Shown here: one piece after another, positions 1 to 9,132 of the stretch | How positions within the stretch are numbered: position 1 is the stretch's first letter | Layout: every line of letters begins with the position of its first letter | Source: an uncultured Alphaproteobacteria bacterium | GTDB lineage: Bacteria > Pseudomonadota > Alphaproteobacteria > HIMB59 > GCA-002718135 | Length of the DNA stretch: 64,000 nucleotides | Assembly (NCBI GenBank): GCA_902517315.1 | Contig: CABYBP010000002.1 | Coordinates: forward strand, 1 to 64,000 | Reading direction: 5' to 3' | The notes under the pieces: model-generated | Seen by the model: only the letters and a program-made list of their open reading frames with translations | Database searches by the model: none | Told to the model about the DNA's origin: nothing | Position numbers and translations under genes: made by a program

Positions 1-685
1 CTAAAGAAAAACTAATTTTATTTTTAATTTTTTTTTGATTAAATATCTTTCTTGAATAAATATCATCAATTGATAACAAATTAATTCCATTTTTAGTAAT
101 AATATTTTTCTTCTGACTAACATAATCACTAATACTTTTGTACCTATCTAAATGATCACCAGATAAATTTGTTATTACTGATATTATACTATCAAGTGAC
201 TTAACTGTTTCTAATTGAAAAGAACTTAATTCGATAACATGAACTTTATATTTTTTTTTAAGAAGAAAAGCATTGCATAATGATTCTCCAATATTGCCTC
301 CAACAAATGTTTTAATATTATTTTTTTTTAAAATGTCTCCTATTAATTTGGTTGTTGTTGATTTACCATTTGTGCCAGTAATAGCTACAATCTTTTGATT
401 TGTTAAATTCGAAATATATAAATTTAAATCTCTATTTACTTTTTTAGATATATTTTTTTTTTGAAATTTTTTTTGTCTTAAAGATATCCCTGGGCTAACA
501 AAAATTTTTTTAAAATCATTCAAATTATCTTTTTTTATATTAAAAAAATAATCTTTATTGTAATTTTTTTTTATAGCCTTTCTTACTATTGGATTATCAT
601 CCCACATCTTAAATTTTATTTTGTTATTCTCAAAATAATTTACTATAGAAAGTCCTGATTTTTGAATTCCATAAATTAAATACAT
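1..685 (-). CDS. murD: MurD, UDP-N-acetylmuramoyl-L-alanine--D-glutamate ligase (partial, C-terminal part off the left edge)
   Basis: About 228 codons are visible from the ATG at 685; the rest lies beyond the window. The translation shows an N-terminal Rossmann-like start (MIYLIYGIQKSG), a typical 'VSPGI' stretch and the Mur-ligase ATP loop GTNGKSTT, followed by ELSSFQLE and NLSGDHLDRY, which are MurD landmarks. MurD is the cytoplasmic ligase that adds D-glutamate to UDP-MurNAc-L-Ala. The start codon overlaps the mraY stop by one base (TAATG), so translation is probably coupled. It is the last visible gene of the dcw cluster; ftsW/murG would be expected further left. Confidence 0.93.
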   Translation of the reverse strand, partial: MYLIYGIQKSGLSIVNYFENNKIKFKMWDDNPIVRKAIKKNYNKDYFFNIKKDNLNDFKKIFVSPGISLRQKKFQKKNISKKVNRDLNLYISNLTNQKIVAITGTNGKSTTTKLIGDILKKNNIKTFVGGNIGESLCNAFLLKKKYKVHVIELSSFQLETVKSLDSIISVITNLSGDHLDRYKSISDYVSQKKNIITKNGINLLSIDDIYSRKIFNQKKIKNKISFSL

Positions 686-1773
686 TATCTTATTCTTAAA
701 GTTGCAAGACCTATCAAAGCTAATACAATAGTAATTATCCAAAAACGAATAACTATTGTTGACTCAGGCCATCCCTTTTTTTCAAAATGATGATGTAGTG
801 GAGCCATTAAAAAAACCCTTTTACCTGTCATTTTAAAAATGAATACTTGGATTACTACAGACAAGGTTTCTAGAACAAATAAACCTCCTATTATTGCAAG
901 AAGAATTTCATGTTTGCATATTATTGCTATTGAACCTAAAGAGCTGCCCAAAGCCAGGGAACCAGTATCACCCATAAAAACTTTAGCAGGTGGTGCGTTA
1001 AACCAAAGAAAACCTAAAGCGGCTCCAATTAAAGAACCACAAAAAACTGCTAATTCACCTGTTCCTGGGAGATATTGTATAAGTAAATATTTTGAAAATA
1101 CTATGTTACCTGAGACATAAGCGATGAAAGCAAAAGACATAGCAACTATCATTACAGGGACAATTGCTAAACCATCAAGTCCATCAGTTAGGTTTACTGC
1201 ATTAGCCGATCCAATAATTATAAATATGGAAATTAGAAAATAAAATATTCCAAAATCTATAATTAAATTTTTAAAGAAAGGAAATGTCATAGATTTACTT
1301 ATACTTGGATCTAAATTGATAAGAATTAAATATGTAATGAAAAAAGAAAAAATGATTTGAAATATAATTCTTATTTTTGATGAAATACCCTTACTGGTAT
1401 TTGATTTAATTTTACTGTAGTCATCTGCAAAACCAATAGATCCAAAAATTAAAATAGTTGAAAGTAAAATCCATATAAAAATATTTTGTAAATCAGCCCA
1501 AATAATTGTTGAAACAAAAACACTTAAAATAATCAACAGGCCACCCATTGTAGGAGTACCTTTTTTTGCAATTATATGTGACTCTGGACCATCATCTCTT
1601 ATTGGCTGGCCAGTTGGCTGAACATTTGATAATTTGTTAATAATATAATTTCCAAATATGAGAGAAAAAAATAATCCAGTAAGAATAGAGGCGCCAGCTC
1701 TAAATGTTATATAGCTAAAAATATTTAGAAAACTAAATAAAGATTGGTATTCAAAGGCCAAATATTTAATCAA
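685..1773 (-). CDS. mraY: MraY, phospho-N-acetylmuramoyl-pentapeptide transferase
   Basis: A 362-residue polytopic membrane protein of normal length for the family. It transfers phospho-MurNAc-pentapeptide from UDP to undecaprenyl phosphate, giving lipid I, the first membrane step of peptidoglycan synthesis. Visible MraY signatures are KKGTPTMGGLLI near the N-terminus, FADDYSKI, the NAVNLTDGLDGL motif and the C-terminal LMAPLHHHFEKKGW. The start is a TTG at 1773 that overlaps the murF TGA (TTGA). No in-frame ATG lies close enough to keep the conserved N-terminal region, so TTG is the best choice. Confidence 0.96.
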   Translation of the reverse strand: MIKYLAFEYQSLFSFLNIFSYITFRAGASILTGLFFSLIFGNYIINKLSNVQPTGQPIRDDGPESHIIAKKGTPTMGGLLIILSVFVSTIIWADLQNIFIWILLSTILIFGSIGFADDYSKIKSNTSKGISSKIRIIFQIIFSFFITYLILINLDPSISKSMTFPFFKNLIIDFGIFYFLISIFIIIGSANAVNLTDGLDGLAIVPVMIVAMSFAFIAYVSGNIVFSKYLLIQYLPGTGELAVFCGSLIGAALGFLWFNAPPAKVFMGDTGSLALGSSLGSIAIICKHEILLAIIGGLFVLETLSVVIQVFIFKMTGKRVFLMAPLHHHFEKKGWPESTIVIRFWIITIVLALIGLATLRIR

Positions 1774-3134
1774 ATCGATACCTGTTTTAATAATATTTTT
1801 GCAAACTTATTTATTTTTGTCGAATTAGAACATTTAATTAAAATAATGTCATTATTATGCACTTTCTCTTTTAAAAATTGCATAATTTTATTTGTATTTT
1901 TAAAATGGATAAATTCATTATTTGGATTTAAATTTTTTACAGATAATTCAAAGAATTCGCCACATAAAATTACAAATTTAAAAATAGTGGTATCTAATTG
2001 TTGTAGTAATTTATAATGAATTTTATAAGAATTATTTCCTAATTCATTCATTGTCCCTAGAATTATTATTTTTTTATTATTTTTTACTTTGATATTTTCT
2101 AAGTTTTTTATGCTTTGCAACATTGTATCAGGATTAGCATTATAAGATTCATCAATAATATTTATTTTTTTTTTATTTAAAGAAATTTTATGAACTAATC
2201 CTCTACCTTCCACTGGTTTTAAAAACTTGAAACGATTTAGAACTGATTTAATGTTCAGAGAATTTTCATTATAAAATGCAAGACAAAATAAAAAGTTATT
2301 TAATCTATGCATAACTATTGCATCAGTAACAATGTTAACCTTTTTTTTATTAATTGATAAAGTTACTTTATGCAATTTTTTATAGGGAGATATTTTTTTA
2401 ATAAAATATTTTTTTGAAGAATTATCAATACGAATTATTTTAAGATTTTTTTCTTTTTTTGCTTTTGTGATTAAAATATTTTCAGATTTAGAAGAAACAT
2501 TGAGATATAGCTTTTTCCTATTATTATTATGTTTAGAAATAAATATATCAGCTTTTTCTCTGGCAATATTATTTTTAGTTTGGAAATTTTCAAGGTGAGT
2601 AGATTGTATATTTGTAATAAATACCTCTGATGGTTTGACTAAATTACTAAGAAATTTTATCTCACCAAAATTATTTGTTCCAATTTCAAAAATTGCATAA
2701 TTTGATTTTAAATTTAAATTTAGTAAAGAAATTAATACACCTAATTGATTATTATAACTTTTCTTTGAGTAAGAAATGGTATGATCTTTTTTTAAGAAAA
2801 ATGCTAAAGTTTCTTTTAAAGTAGTTTTACCAGCACTGCCAGTAATGCCTATTACTTTACCTTTGTATAAATCTCGTTTCGTTTTTGCTATTTTTGAAAG
2901 ATACTTATAAATATTATTTACATATAAAATTTTTTTATTTTTTTTGAAATTTTTATTATCAGTTACACAAAATTTTGCACCTTTATCTATTGCTTCATTT
3001 AAAAACTTGTTTCCATGAAACCTTTTACCTTTTAAAGCAAGAAATATATCACCACTTTTAATATCTTTACTTGATATTTGAATTTTATCTTTTTTAGATA
3101 TTATATATTTCTCTAATTGATTTAATTCGATCAT
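1770..3134 (-). CDS. murF: MurF, UDP-MurNAc-tripeptide--D-alanyl-D-alanine ligase
   Basis: A 454-residue Mur ligase adding D-Ala-D-Ala to the UDP-MurNAc tripeptide in the cytoplasm. The N-terminal substrate domain (KSGDIFLALKGKRFHGNKF) is followed by the ATP loop GITGSAGKTTLKE, then EIGTNNFGEI and NIQSTHLENF, and by the C-terminal DESYNANPDTM stretch typical of MurF. The ATG at 3134 overlaps the murE stop (TAATG). Lysine and asparagine content is very high, in keeping with the AT-rich genome. Confidence 0.95.
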   Translation of the reverse strand: MIELNQLEKYIISKKDKIQISSKDIKSGDIFLALKGKRFHGNKFLNEAIDKGAKFCVTDNKNFKKNKKILYVNNIYKYLSKIAKTKRDLYKGKVIGITGSAGKTTLKETLAFFLKKDHTISYSKKSYNNQLGVLISLLNLNLKSNYAIFEIGTNNFGEIKFLSNLVKPSEVFITNIQSTHLENFQTKNNIAREKADIFISKHNNNRKKLYLNVSSKSENILITKAKKEKNLKIIRIDNSSKKYFIKKISPYKKLHKVTLSINKKKVNIVTDAIVMHRLNNFLFCLAFYNENSLNIKSVLNRFKFLKPVEGRGLVHKISLNKKKINIIDESYNANPDTMLQSIKNLENIKVKNNKKIIILGTMNELGNNSYKIHYKLLQQLDTTIFKFVILCGEFFELSVKNLNPNNEFIHFKNTNKIMQFLKEKVHNNDIILIKCSNSTKINKFAKILLKQVSI

Positions 3135-4552
3135 TAATTTAATAATTGTTTAACAACTTTAAAATCATCAAACTTAATTGTTTTATTTTTTGAAACTTGA
3201 AATTTTTCGTGCCCTTTACCTGCTACTATTAAAATTTCGTTCATTTTTAATTCTTTAATAGCTAATTTAATTGCTTTTCTTCTATCAGATACTTCCATAG
3301 CTCTAGAACAATACTTAAGAATATTTTTCCTTATTTTAGATGGATTTTCGTTTCTAGGATTGTCATCCGTTATATAAATTTTATCAGCATATTTATTTGC
3401 AATTAATGCCATAGATTTTCGCTTACTTTTATCTCTATCACCGCCACAACCAAATAAAATTGATGGTTTCATTTTTTTGATTTTATAAGCAAGTAGAATT
3501 TTTTTCAAAGCATCTGGTGTATGTGCATAATCAATAATAATTTTTGATTTTTTTTTCTTATACTCAATTGTTTGCAAACGACCTGATGGATTTGTAACTT
3601 TTGATAATACTCTTATAATTTTACTTTGACTAATATTAAGTGCTAAGCAACAACTAATCGCGCATTCTAAGTTTTCTAATTCTATATTTGTTTTAAGTTT
3701 TAGATTTTCTAGTTTATATTTTGTATTGTTAATATTCAAATATACTAAATCATTGATTTTTATTAATTTTATATTTTTATTTCCGAAATATTTAAATTTT
3801 ACGTTTTTTTTTATCAATGTTTTTTTTAATTCAGATAAGATGTTTAATCTTGAATTTATTATAGCAAATCCAGAATTTACTAAATGATTAGAGAAAAGTT
3901 TAATTTTAGATTTTTTATAATTTGAGAATGTTTTATGGTAATCAAGATGATCTTTTGAAATGTTTGTAATAGCTGCAATATTTATTGGATAATTTCTTAA
4001 CCTGTTTTGTTCTAGAGCGTGACTTGAGGCTTCAAAAATGAAAATATTTTTTTCTTTTTTATTCGAAGATCCATATCTAAATAATTCTTCATAGGCAGGT
4101 GTTGTTAAATTTATATCATTTATTTTTTTTCCGTTTACAAAATGTCCTAAAGTACCAACCATTGTATTTTTATATTTTAGTGAATTAAGAATTTTTGAAA
4201 TATACCAAACAACTGATGTCTTTCCATTGGTACCTGTAACTGCTAGTGTTTTAAAGGGAAGATTGCTATGAAGCTTGGTTAATAAATAATGTATCTCAAA
4301 ATTAATATTAGATACAACAAATTGAGGAATTTTTAAGTATTTAATATATTTATTTGAAATTATAGCAGGTGTTTTATTTTTAAGTGCTTCATCTAAGTAA
4401 ATCTTTTTTACCTTTGTATTTTTGTCATAAACAAATAACGTTCTGTGATTAGTAAATTTTGAGTTGGAGGTAATTGCAGAGAAATATTTATTTTTATTAA
4501 AATTGTACGTTTTATTTACACTTATGACTTTTGATAAATTAGACAGTAGCAT
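3134..4552 (-). CDS. murE: MurE, UDP-MurNAc-L-alanyl-D-glutamate--meso-diaminopimelate ligase
   Basis: A 472-residue Mur ligase. The ATP loop TGTNGKTS sits at about residues 106-113, TTPAYEEL and EASSHAL follow, and the amino-acid selectivity motif DNPR is at about 397-400. In characterised MurE proteins DNPR goes with meso-diaminopimelate rather than lysine, so a Gram-negative type peptidoglycan is predicted. The 5' end overlaps the last 14 bases of ftsI in another frame, and the 3' end overlaps the murF start. Confidence 0.95.
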   Translation of the reverse strand: MLLSNLSKVISVNKTYNFNKNKYFSAITSNSKFTNHRTLFVYDKNTKVKKIYLDEALKNKTPAIISNKYIKYLKIPQFVVSNINFEIHYLLTKLHSNLPFKTLAVTGTNGKTSVVWYISKILNSLKYKNTMVGTLGHFVNGKKINDINLTTPAYEELFRYGSSNKKEKNIFIFEASSHALEQNRLRNYPINIAAITNISKDHLDYHKTFSNYKKSKIKLFSNHLVNSGFAIINSRLNILSELKKTLIKKNVKFKYFGNKNIKLIKINDLVYLNINNTKYKLENLKLKTNIELENLECAISCCLALNISQSKIIRVLSKVTNPSGRLQTIEYKKKKSKIIIDYAHTPDALKKILLAYKIKKMKPSILFGCGGDRDKSKRKSMALIANKYADKIYITDDNPRNENPSKIRKNILKYCSRAMEVSDRRKAIKLAIKELKMNEILIVAGKGHEKFQVSKNKTIKFDDFKVVKQLLN

Positions 4553-6188
4553 TTAATTTAATGTATAAAAAATTTGTGTCTACTTTTAGAAGTTCATCGT
4601 TTTTATCTTTTGAAATATTAAAGAGATTTATAATATTAATAATAATATCTTTTACCAAGGGTGCATTTACCCTTGCACCAGTCATTCTTTGTTTAGTACC
4701 TGTATCCTTTTTTGGATATTCAATAGCAGTGTAAACTACATATTTTGGATTATTTGTTGGGAATATTCCAATAAAGGATGTCAAGTTTCTATCTTTATAA
4801 TATTCACCATTTGGATTTAGTAATTCTGATGTCCCTGTTTTACCTCCTACAGAATAACCATCTACTTTTACTCTTGGACCAGTGTATTCAGTTTTTAGAA
4901 CAACAGAATTTAATAGATTGATGAAGAATTTGGAAGATTCTTTATTATTAAAAATTTGTTTCTGTACAAATTGTTTGTTTAATTGAAGTGTAGGAAAGAC
5001 TTCATTCCCATTATTTGCCAATGAGGCATATGCTTTAACCAAATGAAGAGGTGTAATTGCAAAACCATGACCAAATCCTATAGTTGCTGTTTCTAACTTA
5101 CCCCAATTATTTTTATTTCCTAAAGGAGCTGAGCTTTCTTTATTTTCTATATTAATTTTTTTATTGAAACCTATCTTTTCAAAAAATTCTTTTTGGTTTT
5201 TTTTACCAATTAATGTAGCAATTTGAGCTGTACCAATATTGGATGATTCAACAATTACTTTTTCAACATCATATATACCGTTATCTTTGTATTTATCATG
5301 ATCACCAATATTTAAGTATTTTTTTGTTACGTCAAAAGTCATCTTAGGATCTAGGATATTTAAATCAAATCCAATAGTTGCAGTTATTGGTTTGAATGTT
5401 GATCCCATTTCATAATTAGACTGAAAAACTCTATTTATTAAATTATTATTATTAAATGACGATTTATCCTCAGGATTATAATCAGGGTAACTTACAGATG
5501 ATAAAATTTGTCCATTAGTGATATCCATAACTATAGCTAAACCTGATTCAGCTTTATAGTTATTTATTTTTTTTAAGAGATTTTCTCTAACTAACTGCTG
5601 TAAATTAGTATCAATACTAATAATTATATCTTTAGATTTTGAAAGATCACTTTCAAAATACCTTTCAATTCCACTCTGTCCATTCTGATCAATATCCACA
5701 TATCCAAGGATATGCGATAAAGTATTCTTATAGGGGTATATTCTTTTAAATTCCTTATGAGCTTTGATATTTATTTCACCTAGGTTAATTATTTCTTGAT
5801 ATTCAATTGGAGATATATTTCTTTTTATCCAAACAAATTTACTTGTTGATATTAATTTTTTCTCTATTTTTTTTATATCTAAATCAAGAATTAATCCCAA
5901 TTTATTTGCAAGATCTTTTTTATTTTTTATCTTATTTGGATTTATTGATAAAGAGATACTTTCAATTGAGGTAGCAATTATATTTCCATTCCTATCATAT
6001 ATACTGCCCCTTATATCTTTTTTTACATAATTAGTAGTTTCATCAATCAAATTAGGAAAGAGCATAATTGATGAAATTCTATAAATAGAAATAAAATACA
6101 CAAAGATAAAAATTGTAATTGAAAAAAAAACTCTTCTATGAAGTAATTTTAACGAGTCACTATCAAATAATTTCAATTTACTTAACAT
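4539..6188 (-). CDS. ftsI: FtsI (PBP3), septal peptidoglycan D,D-transpeptidase
   Basis: A 549-residue class B penicillin-binding protein that crosslinks septal peptidoglycan. A short cytoplasmic N-terminus and one membrane segment (about 20-42) precede the pedestal domain, which begins DIRGSIYDRNG. The transpeptidase motifs are all present: STFK with the nucleophilic serine at about 263, SSN at 315-317 and KTGT at 450-453. It lies directly after ftsL, its septal partner, in normal dcw order. Length and motif spacing are ordinary for a monofunctional PBP3. Confidence 0.95.
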   Translation of the reverse strand: MLSKLKLFDSDSLKLLHRRVFFSITIFIFVYFISIYRISSIMLFPNLIDETTNYVKKDIRGSIYDRNGNIIATSIESISLSINPNKIKNKKDLANKLGLILDLDIKKIEKKLISTSKFVWIKRNISPIEYQEIINLGEINIKAHKEFKRIYPYKNTLSHILGYVDIDQNGQSGIERYFESDLSKSKDIIISIDTNLQQLVRENLLKKINNYKAESGLAIVMDITNGQILSSVSYPDYNPEDKSSFNNNNLINRVFQSNYEMGSTFKPITATIGFDLNILDPKMTFDVTKKYLNIGDHDKYKDNGIYDVEKVIVESSNIGTAQIATLIGKKNQKEFFEKIGFNKKINIENKESSAPLGNKNNWGKLETATIGFGHGFAITPLHLVKAYASLANNGNEVFPTLQLNKQFVQKQIFNNKESSKFFINLLNSVVLKTEYTGPRVKVDGYSVGGKTGTSELLNPNGEYYKDRNLTSFIGIFPTNNPKYVVYTAIEYPKKDTGTKQRMTGARVNAPLVKDIIINIINLFNISKDKNDELLKVDTNFLYIKLNATV

Positions 6189-6191
6189 GAA

Positions 6192-6506
6192 TTAATTTTT
6201 TGAACTAACAAACTTTATATTTTTATCTTGATTTGAAAGTTCTTCTATTTTTACAATAAGAGGAATATTATTGTTGTCAGTTTCATAAAAATATAATTCA
6301 TATAGTGTTTTCAAATATGAGCTATTTTGATGAGTAGCTAATTCAATCTTATTAATTTTTAAATTTTCTGAAATTTTAGTTATTTTCATTTTTAGATTAT
6401 GATTATTTTTTTCGATTTCTCTTGTATTATTGGCAATAAAAATCATTGAAAAAACTAGTATTAAATTAAGAATTAAAAAGAATATAATTGATTTAGTATA
6501 TTTCAT
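6192..6506 (-). CDS. ftsL: FtsL-like cell division protein
   Basis: A 104-residue bitopic protein: a short basic N-terminus, one hydrophobic segment at about residues 7-27, then a helix-prone region rich in Leu, Ile and Asn heptads, as expected for the periplasmic coiled coil of FtsL. FtsL sequences are poorly conserved, so the call rests mainly on topology, size and position between rsmH and ftsI, where ftsL is always found. It is expected to form the FtsQLB complex that controls FtsWI. Confidence 0.8.
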   Translation of the reverse strand: MKYTKSIIFFLILNLILVFSMIFIANNTREIEKNNHNLKMKITKISENLKINKIELATHQNSSYLKTLYELYFYETDNNNIPLIVKIEELSNQDKNIKFVSSKN

Positions 6507-6508
6507 TA

Positions 6509-7447
6509 TTAAACTTTCTGAGCTACCCGAAGTTTTGCTGATCTAGATCTGGGATTTTCTAAAATCTCAGAATCTGATGGCAATATTGGTTTTTTGGTGA
6601 TTATTTTTAATTGAGTTGCCAGTTTATCAGGTAACTCCGGGTAGTGGCGGGAGGAACGCCATCGTTTACCACTATTGTGGTTAAAAAAATCTTTCACAAT
6701 TCTGTCTTCTAGACTTTGGAAAGAAACTACTAAAATTAAACCATCTTTATTTAAAATTTTTAAAGTTTTTTCTAGACTCGTCTTTAGTTCACTTAACTCA
6801 TCATTCACATAAATCCTTATTGCCTGAAATGTTTTTGTTGCTGGGTGAGTCTTGTTTTTAAATTGATTTTTTTTTGGTAAACATTTTTTAATAATGTTTG
6901 ATAATTCAACCGTGTCGTTTATATATTTTAATTTTCTGTTCTTTACTATTTCTTTTGCAATAACTCTTGAATAACGTTCTTCTCCATATTGATAAATTAT
7001 ATCAGCTAAATTTTTTTCCTCATACTTATTAATTATATCATAAGCATTTTTATCAGCTGAACCCATACGCATATCAAGTGGTCCAGATTTGTTGAATGAA
7101 AAACCTCTTTGCGCATTATCTATTTGATTTGAACTTGTACCTATATCGAAAAGAATTATATCAAATTTTTTATCTTTCAATTTTGTATTATTTACTATTT
7201 CTTCAATTTTACTAAATTTATCATTTATTAGAGTAAAATTTGAAAATTTAGATACTATTTCTTTTGCAAATATTTTTGATATTGGATCCCTATCTATTGC
7301 TAACAATTGATTTACATTAAATTTTTCAAGGATAGTTTTTGAATAACCACCGCCACCAAAAGTTGCGTCTATTACATTTATTGATTTTGTTAATGGTAGA
7401 AAGGATATTATTTCTTTTATCATTACTGACTTATGTAAATTTTCCAT
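6509..7447 (-). CDS. rsmH: RsmH (MraW), 16S rRNA (cytosine-1402 N4)-methyltransferase
   Basis: A 312-residue SAM-dependent methyltransferase acting on the decoding-site cytosine 1402 of 16S rRNA. Signatures are HKSVMIKEI at the N-terminus, DATFGGGGYSKTIL (SAM-binding loop), FDIGTSSNQID, RGFSFNKSGPLDMRM and the C-terminal SFQSLEDRIVK and PRSRSAKLRV. Length is typical. It follows mraZ after one base, so both are on one transcript. rsmH in second position of the dcw operon is the normal arrangement. Confidence 0.97.
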   Translation of the reverse strand: MENLHKSVMIKEIISFLPLTKSINVIDATFGGGGYSKTILEKFNVNQLLAIDRDPISKIFAKEIVSKFSNFTLINDKFSKIEEIVNNTKLKDKKFDIILFDIGTSSNQIDNAQRGFSFNKSGPLDMRMGSADKNAYDIINKYEEKNLADIIYQYGEERYSRVIAKEIVKNRKLKYINDTVELSNIIKKCLPKKNQFKNKTHPATKTFQAIRIYVNDELSELKTSLEKTLKILNKDGLILVVSFQSLEDRIVKDFFNHNSGKRWRSSRHYPELPDKLATQLKIITKKPILPSDSEILENPRSRSAKLRVAQKV

Positions 7448-7448
7448 A

Positions 7449-7910
7449 TTATTTTTGTTGTGTTAACATCATTCGTAATGATTTTTTTTCTTTCAAAAGA
7501 CGCCTTCTTGAATCTTCAGTATTTTTTAGACCTTTTTTTGGTTCCCAAATTTGAAAATAATGACCTTGACCAAAAAAAGAAGCTTCTGTTTTAATACCAG
7601 CGTATAATTTTAATTCTTCAGGAATTAAAAATCTTCCTTCTTTATCAATGTTAGTTGTAATTATTTCTGAAAATATAGATGTTGAAAAATCATCATAATC
7701 CTCAGAAAAAAAATCTAAATTATTAATTCTTTTTGCAATTTCTTTTAATCTTCCAACACCACAGCCCTCAATAGAAGTTGTTTTTATAGATTTGTATAGA
7801 ATAATTTCATTTCTATTAGCTTTTGGAAGTACATTTCTAAAGCTAGAAGGTAGAGAAACTCTTCCCTTCTTATCTATTTTATTAATGTATTTAGATACAA
7901 ATAGATCCAT
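7449..7910 (-). CDS. mraZ: MraZ, dcw-cluster transcriptional repressor
   Basis: A 153-residue protein with two SpoVT/AbrB-like MraZ halves: INKIDKKGRVSLPSSFR in the first and TTNIDKEGRFLIPEELK in the second. MraZ forms ring-shaped oligomers that bind short direct repeats upstream of its own gene and represses the dcw operon. The ATG at 7910 is followed at once by the expected N-terminus (MDLFVSKYINKIDKKGR). Its putative operator lies immediately upstream (see 7917-7950), which fits autoregulation. Confidence 0.96.
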   Translation of the reverse strand: MDLFVSKYINKIDKKGRVSLPSSFRNVLPKANRNEIILYKSIKTTSIEGCGVGRLKEIAKRINNLDFFSEDYDDFSTSIFSEIITTNIDKEGRFLIPEELKLYAGIKTEASFFGQGHYFQIWEPKKGLKNTEDSRRRLLKEKKSLRMMLTQQK

Positions 7911-7916
7911 TATATA

Positions 7917-7950
7917 TGGGTTATCATGGGATTATATGGGCGTCAATGGG
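7917..7950. promoter_or_regulatory. Putative MraZ operator: four TGGG repeats at 10-bp period over the mraZ promoter
   Basis: On the plus strand TGGG occurs at 7917-7920, 7927-7930, 7937-7940 and 7947-7950, exactly 10 bp apart. E. coli MraZ is known to bind TGGGN repeats with 5-nt spacers, the same period. A perfect -10 TATAAT (minus strand, 7931-7936) lies between two repeats, and a -35-like TTGACG at 7941-7946 overlaps them, so binding should block the polymerase. The repeats read on the strand opposite to mraZ. Confidence 0.75.
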
Positions 7951-7999
7951 TATATAAAATTATAATAAATGTTCTTTGTATGTTCTCAATATATATAAA

Positions 8000-8332
8000 G
8001 ATGGTGCATAAGCCGGGTTCTGTAATTCAATAAAAATTGATGATCATTAATCTAGAACAAATGTCACCATTTGTTTCAAGCAGTCTACCCGAACAGCTCA
8101 GCTGGAACTGATTGCCATTCCTATTTGACCTTGCTCCAAAAAGGGTTTGCAAAGCCTTTTTTGTTACCAAAAAAGCGGTAAGCTCTTACCTTACCTTTTC
8201 ACCCTTACCTTTTAAGGCGGTATATTTTCTGTTGCACTTTCCCTAAGCTTTCACTTGCCAGGTGTTACCTGGTTTTTTTCCCAGTGGAGCCCGGACTTTC
8301 CTCTTGATTACTCAAGCGATCATCGCACCATC
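8000..8332 (-). ncRNA. rnpB: RNase P RNA, bacterial class A
   Basis: Read on the minus strand, the 5' end carries the conserved gaggaaagtccgggctcc block and the 3' end carries acagaacccggcttatgc. The ends GATGGTGCG and GCACCATC pair to form helix P1. Other class A landmarks are visible, including the purine-rich agggtgaaaaggtaag stretch in the middle and aggaatggc further on. About 333 nt long, it is the catalytic subunit that matures tRNA 5' ends. No clear U-run terminator hairpin is visible downstream. Confidence 0.96.
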
Positions 8333-8339
8333 TAAATTC

Positions 8340-8367
8340 GTATTAAATTTATTTAATTATTCGTCAA
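8340..8367 (-). promoter_or_regulatory. rnpB promoter (TTGACG-N16-TAATAC)
   Basis: Minus-strand TTGACG at 8362-8367 and TAATAC at 8340-8345 are 16 bp apart. Seven bases separate the -10 from position 8332, the G that begins helix P1 of the RNase P RNA. The agreement between promoter spacing and mature 5' end supports both calls. The -35 lies inside the 3' end of the amidase gene. Confidence 0.65.
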
Positions 8368-9099
8368 CATATAATTGAACAAGTGTTTAATTAAATCATT
8401 ATATATGGATTTATTTTTGATTTTATCTTTGTGATTTAAATATCTAATTCTATATGCGCTAATAAGTTTATTATAAAGTTTATTGTTTTTATATATTTCA
8501 CGTGTATCGTATCCTATTAATGATAAAGCTAGAATTGTTTTCCGTTTTTTTGACTTCAAGTTATTATTATTAAACCATTTTTCCATAATTTTTATTTCTT
8601 TCTTTTTTAAATTTTTTAAATTAATTACTAATTTTGAAGAAGATAATGATTGCCATGGAAAATGCTTACCGGGATCCTTTTTTCTAAAAGGAGCAATATC
8701 TGAATGTGCTAAGATATTTTTTTTATTTATTTTATAATTTTTTTGTAATTTAAGAATAAGTACTTTCAATGAATTAATCATTTTAGATGAGAATTTATTA
8801 TTTTTTCCACTCAAACTATAATCAAGCTCAATTCCTATAGAAATAGAGTTAATATCTGTGATCTCCTGCCAGAATGCCTGTCCTGCGTGCCATGCTCTAA
8901 ATTTATCATCTACTAAATTATATACAGTTCCATTTTGTGAAATAAGATAATGTGTGCTTACTTTTTTTTCCCTTTTACATAAATACGAAACTGCATCCAA
9001 TGTGTTTTTCAGTGCGGTATAATGAATTATAATGAGTTGTATTTTTGAATTGTTTCTTGAATTATAATTTGGAGATTTGTATTTAGTTATATATTTCAT
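8353..9099 (-). CDS. N-acetylmuramoyl-L-alanine amidase, AmpD/AmiD type (amidase_2)
   Basis: A 248-residue zinc amidase that cleaves the MurNAc-L-Ala bond of muropeptides. The amidase_2/PGRP fold is shown by IIHYTA (first Zn His), STHYLISQNGTVYNLV, AWHAGQA and ILAHSDIAPFRKKDPGKHFPW (second Zn His plus the catalytic Lys/Asp region). After about residue 165 a helical segment with 'GYDTREIYKN' resembles the peptidoglycan-binding tail of AmiD. No signal peptide or lipobox is visible, which points to cytoplasmic AmpD-like recycling rather than a periplasmic AmiD. It is divergent from bamD across 33 bp. Confidence 0.88.
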   Translation of the reverse strand: MKYITKYKSPNYNSRNNSKIQLIIIHYTALKNTLDAVSYLCKREKKVSTHYLISQNGTVYNLVDDKFRAWHAGQAFWQEITDINSISIGIELDYSLSGKNNKFSSKMINSLKVLILKLQKNYKINKKNILAHSDIAPFRKKDPGKHFPWQSLSSSKLVINLKNLKKKEIKIMEKWFNNNNLKSKKRKTILALSLIGYDTREIYKNNKLYNKLISAYRIRYLNHKDKIKNKSIYNDLIKHLFNYMLTNN

Positions 9100-9120
9100 T
9101 CAAATTTTCAAATTTAAATA

Positions 9121-9126
9121 TATAAA
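9121..9126 (+). promoter_or_regulatory. Putative -10 (TATAAA) of bamD, six bases before the ATG
   Basis: TATAAA at 9121-9126 is followed by TAAATT and then the ATG at 9133. A start of transcription about seven bases after the -10 would fall on the ATG itself, giving a leaderless mRNA. No Shine-Dalgarno sequence lies in the 33-bp gap. The -35 is weak (TTCAAA at 9099-9104, spacer 16). Confidence 0.4.
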
Positions 9127-9132
9127 TAAATT

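Noticed and set aside
839..1120. Open frame of 93 codons on the plus strand inside mraY
   Set aside because: It is antisense to conserved MraY motifs and has no ribosome site or family resemblance. The same applies to plus-strand frames at 8483-8737, 33089-33373 and 35172-35438.
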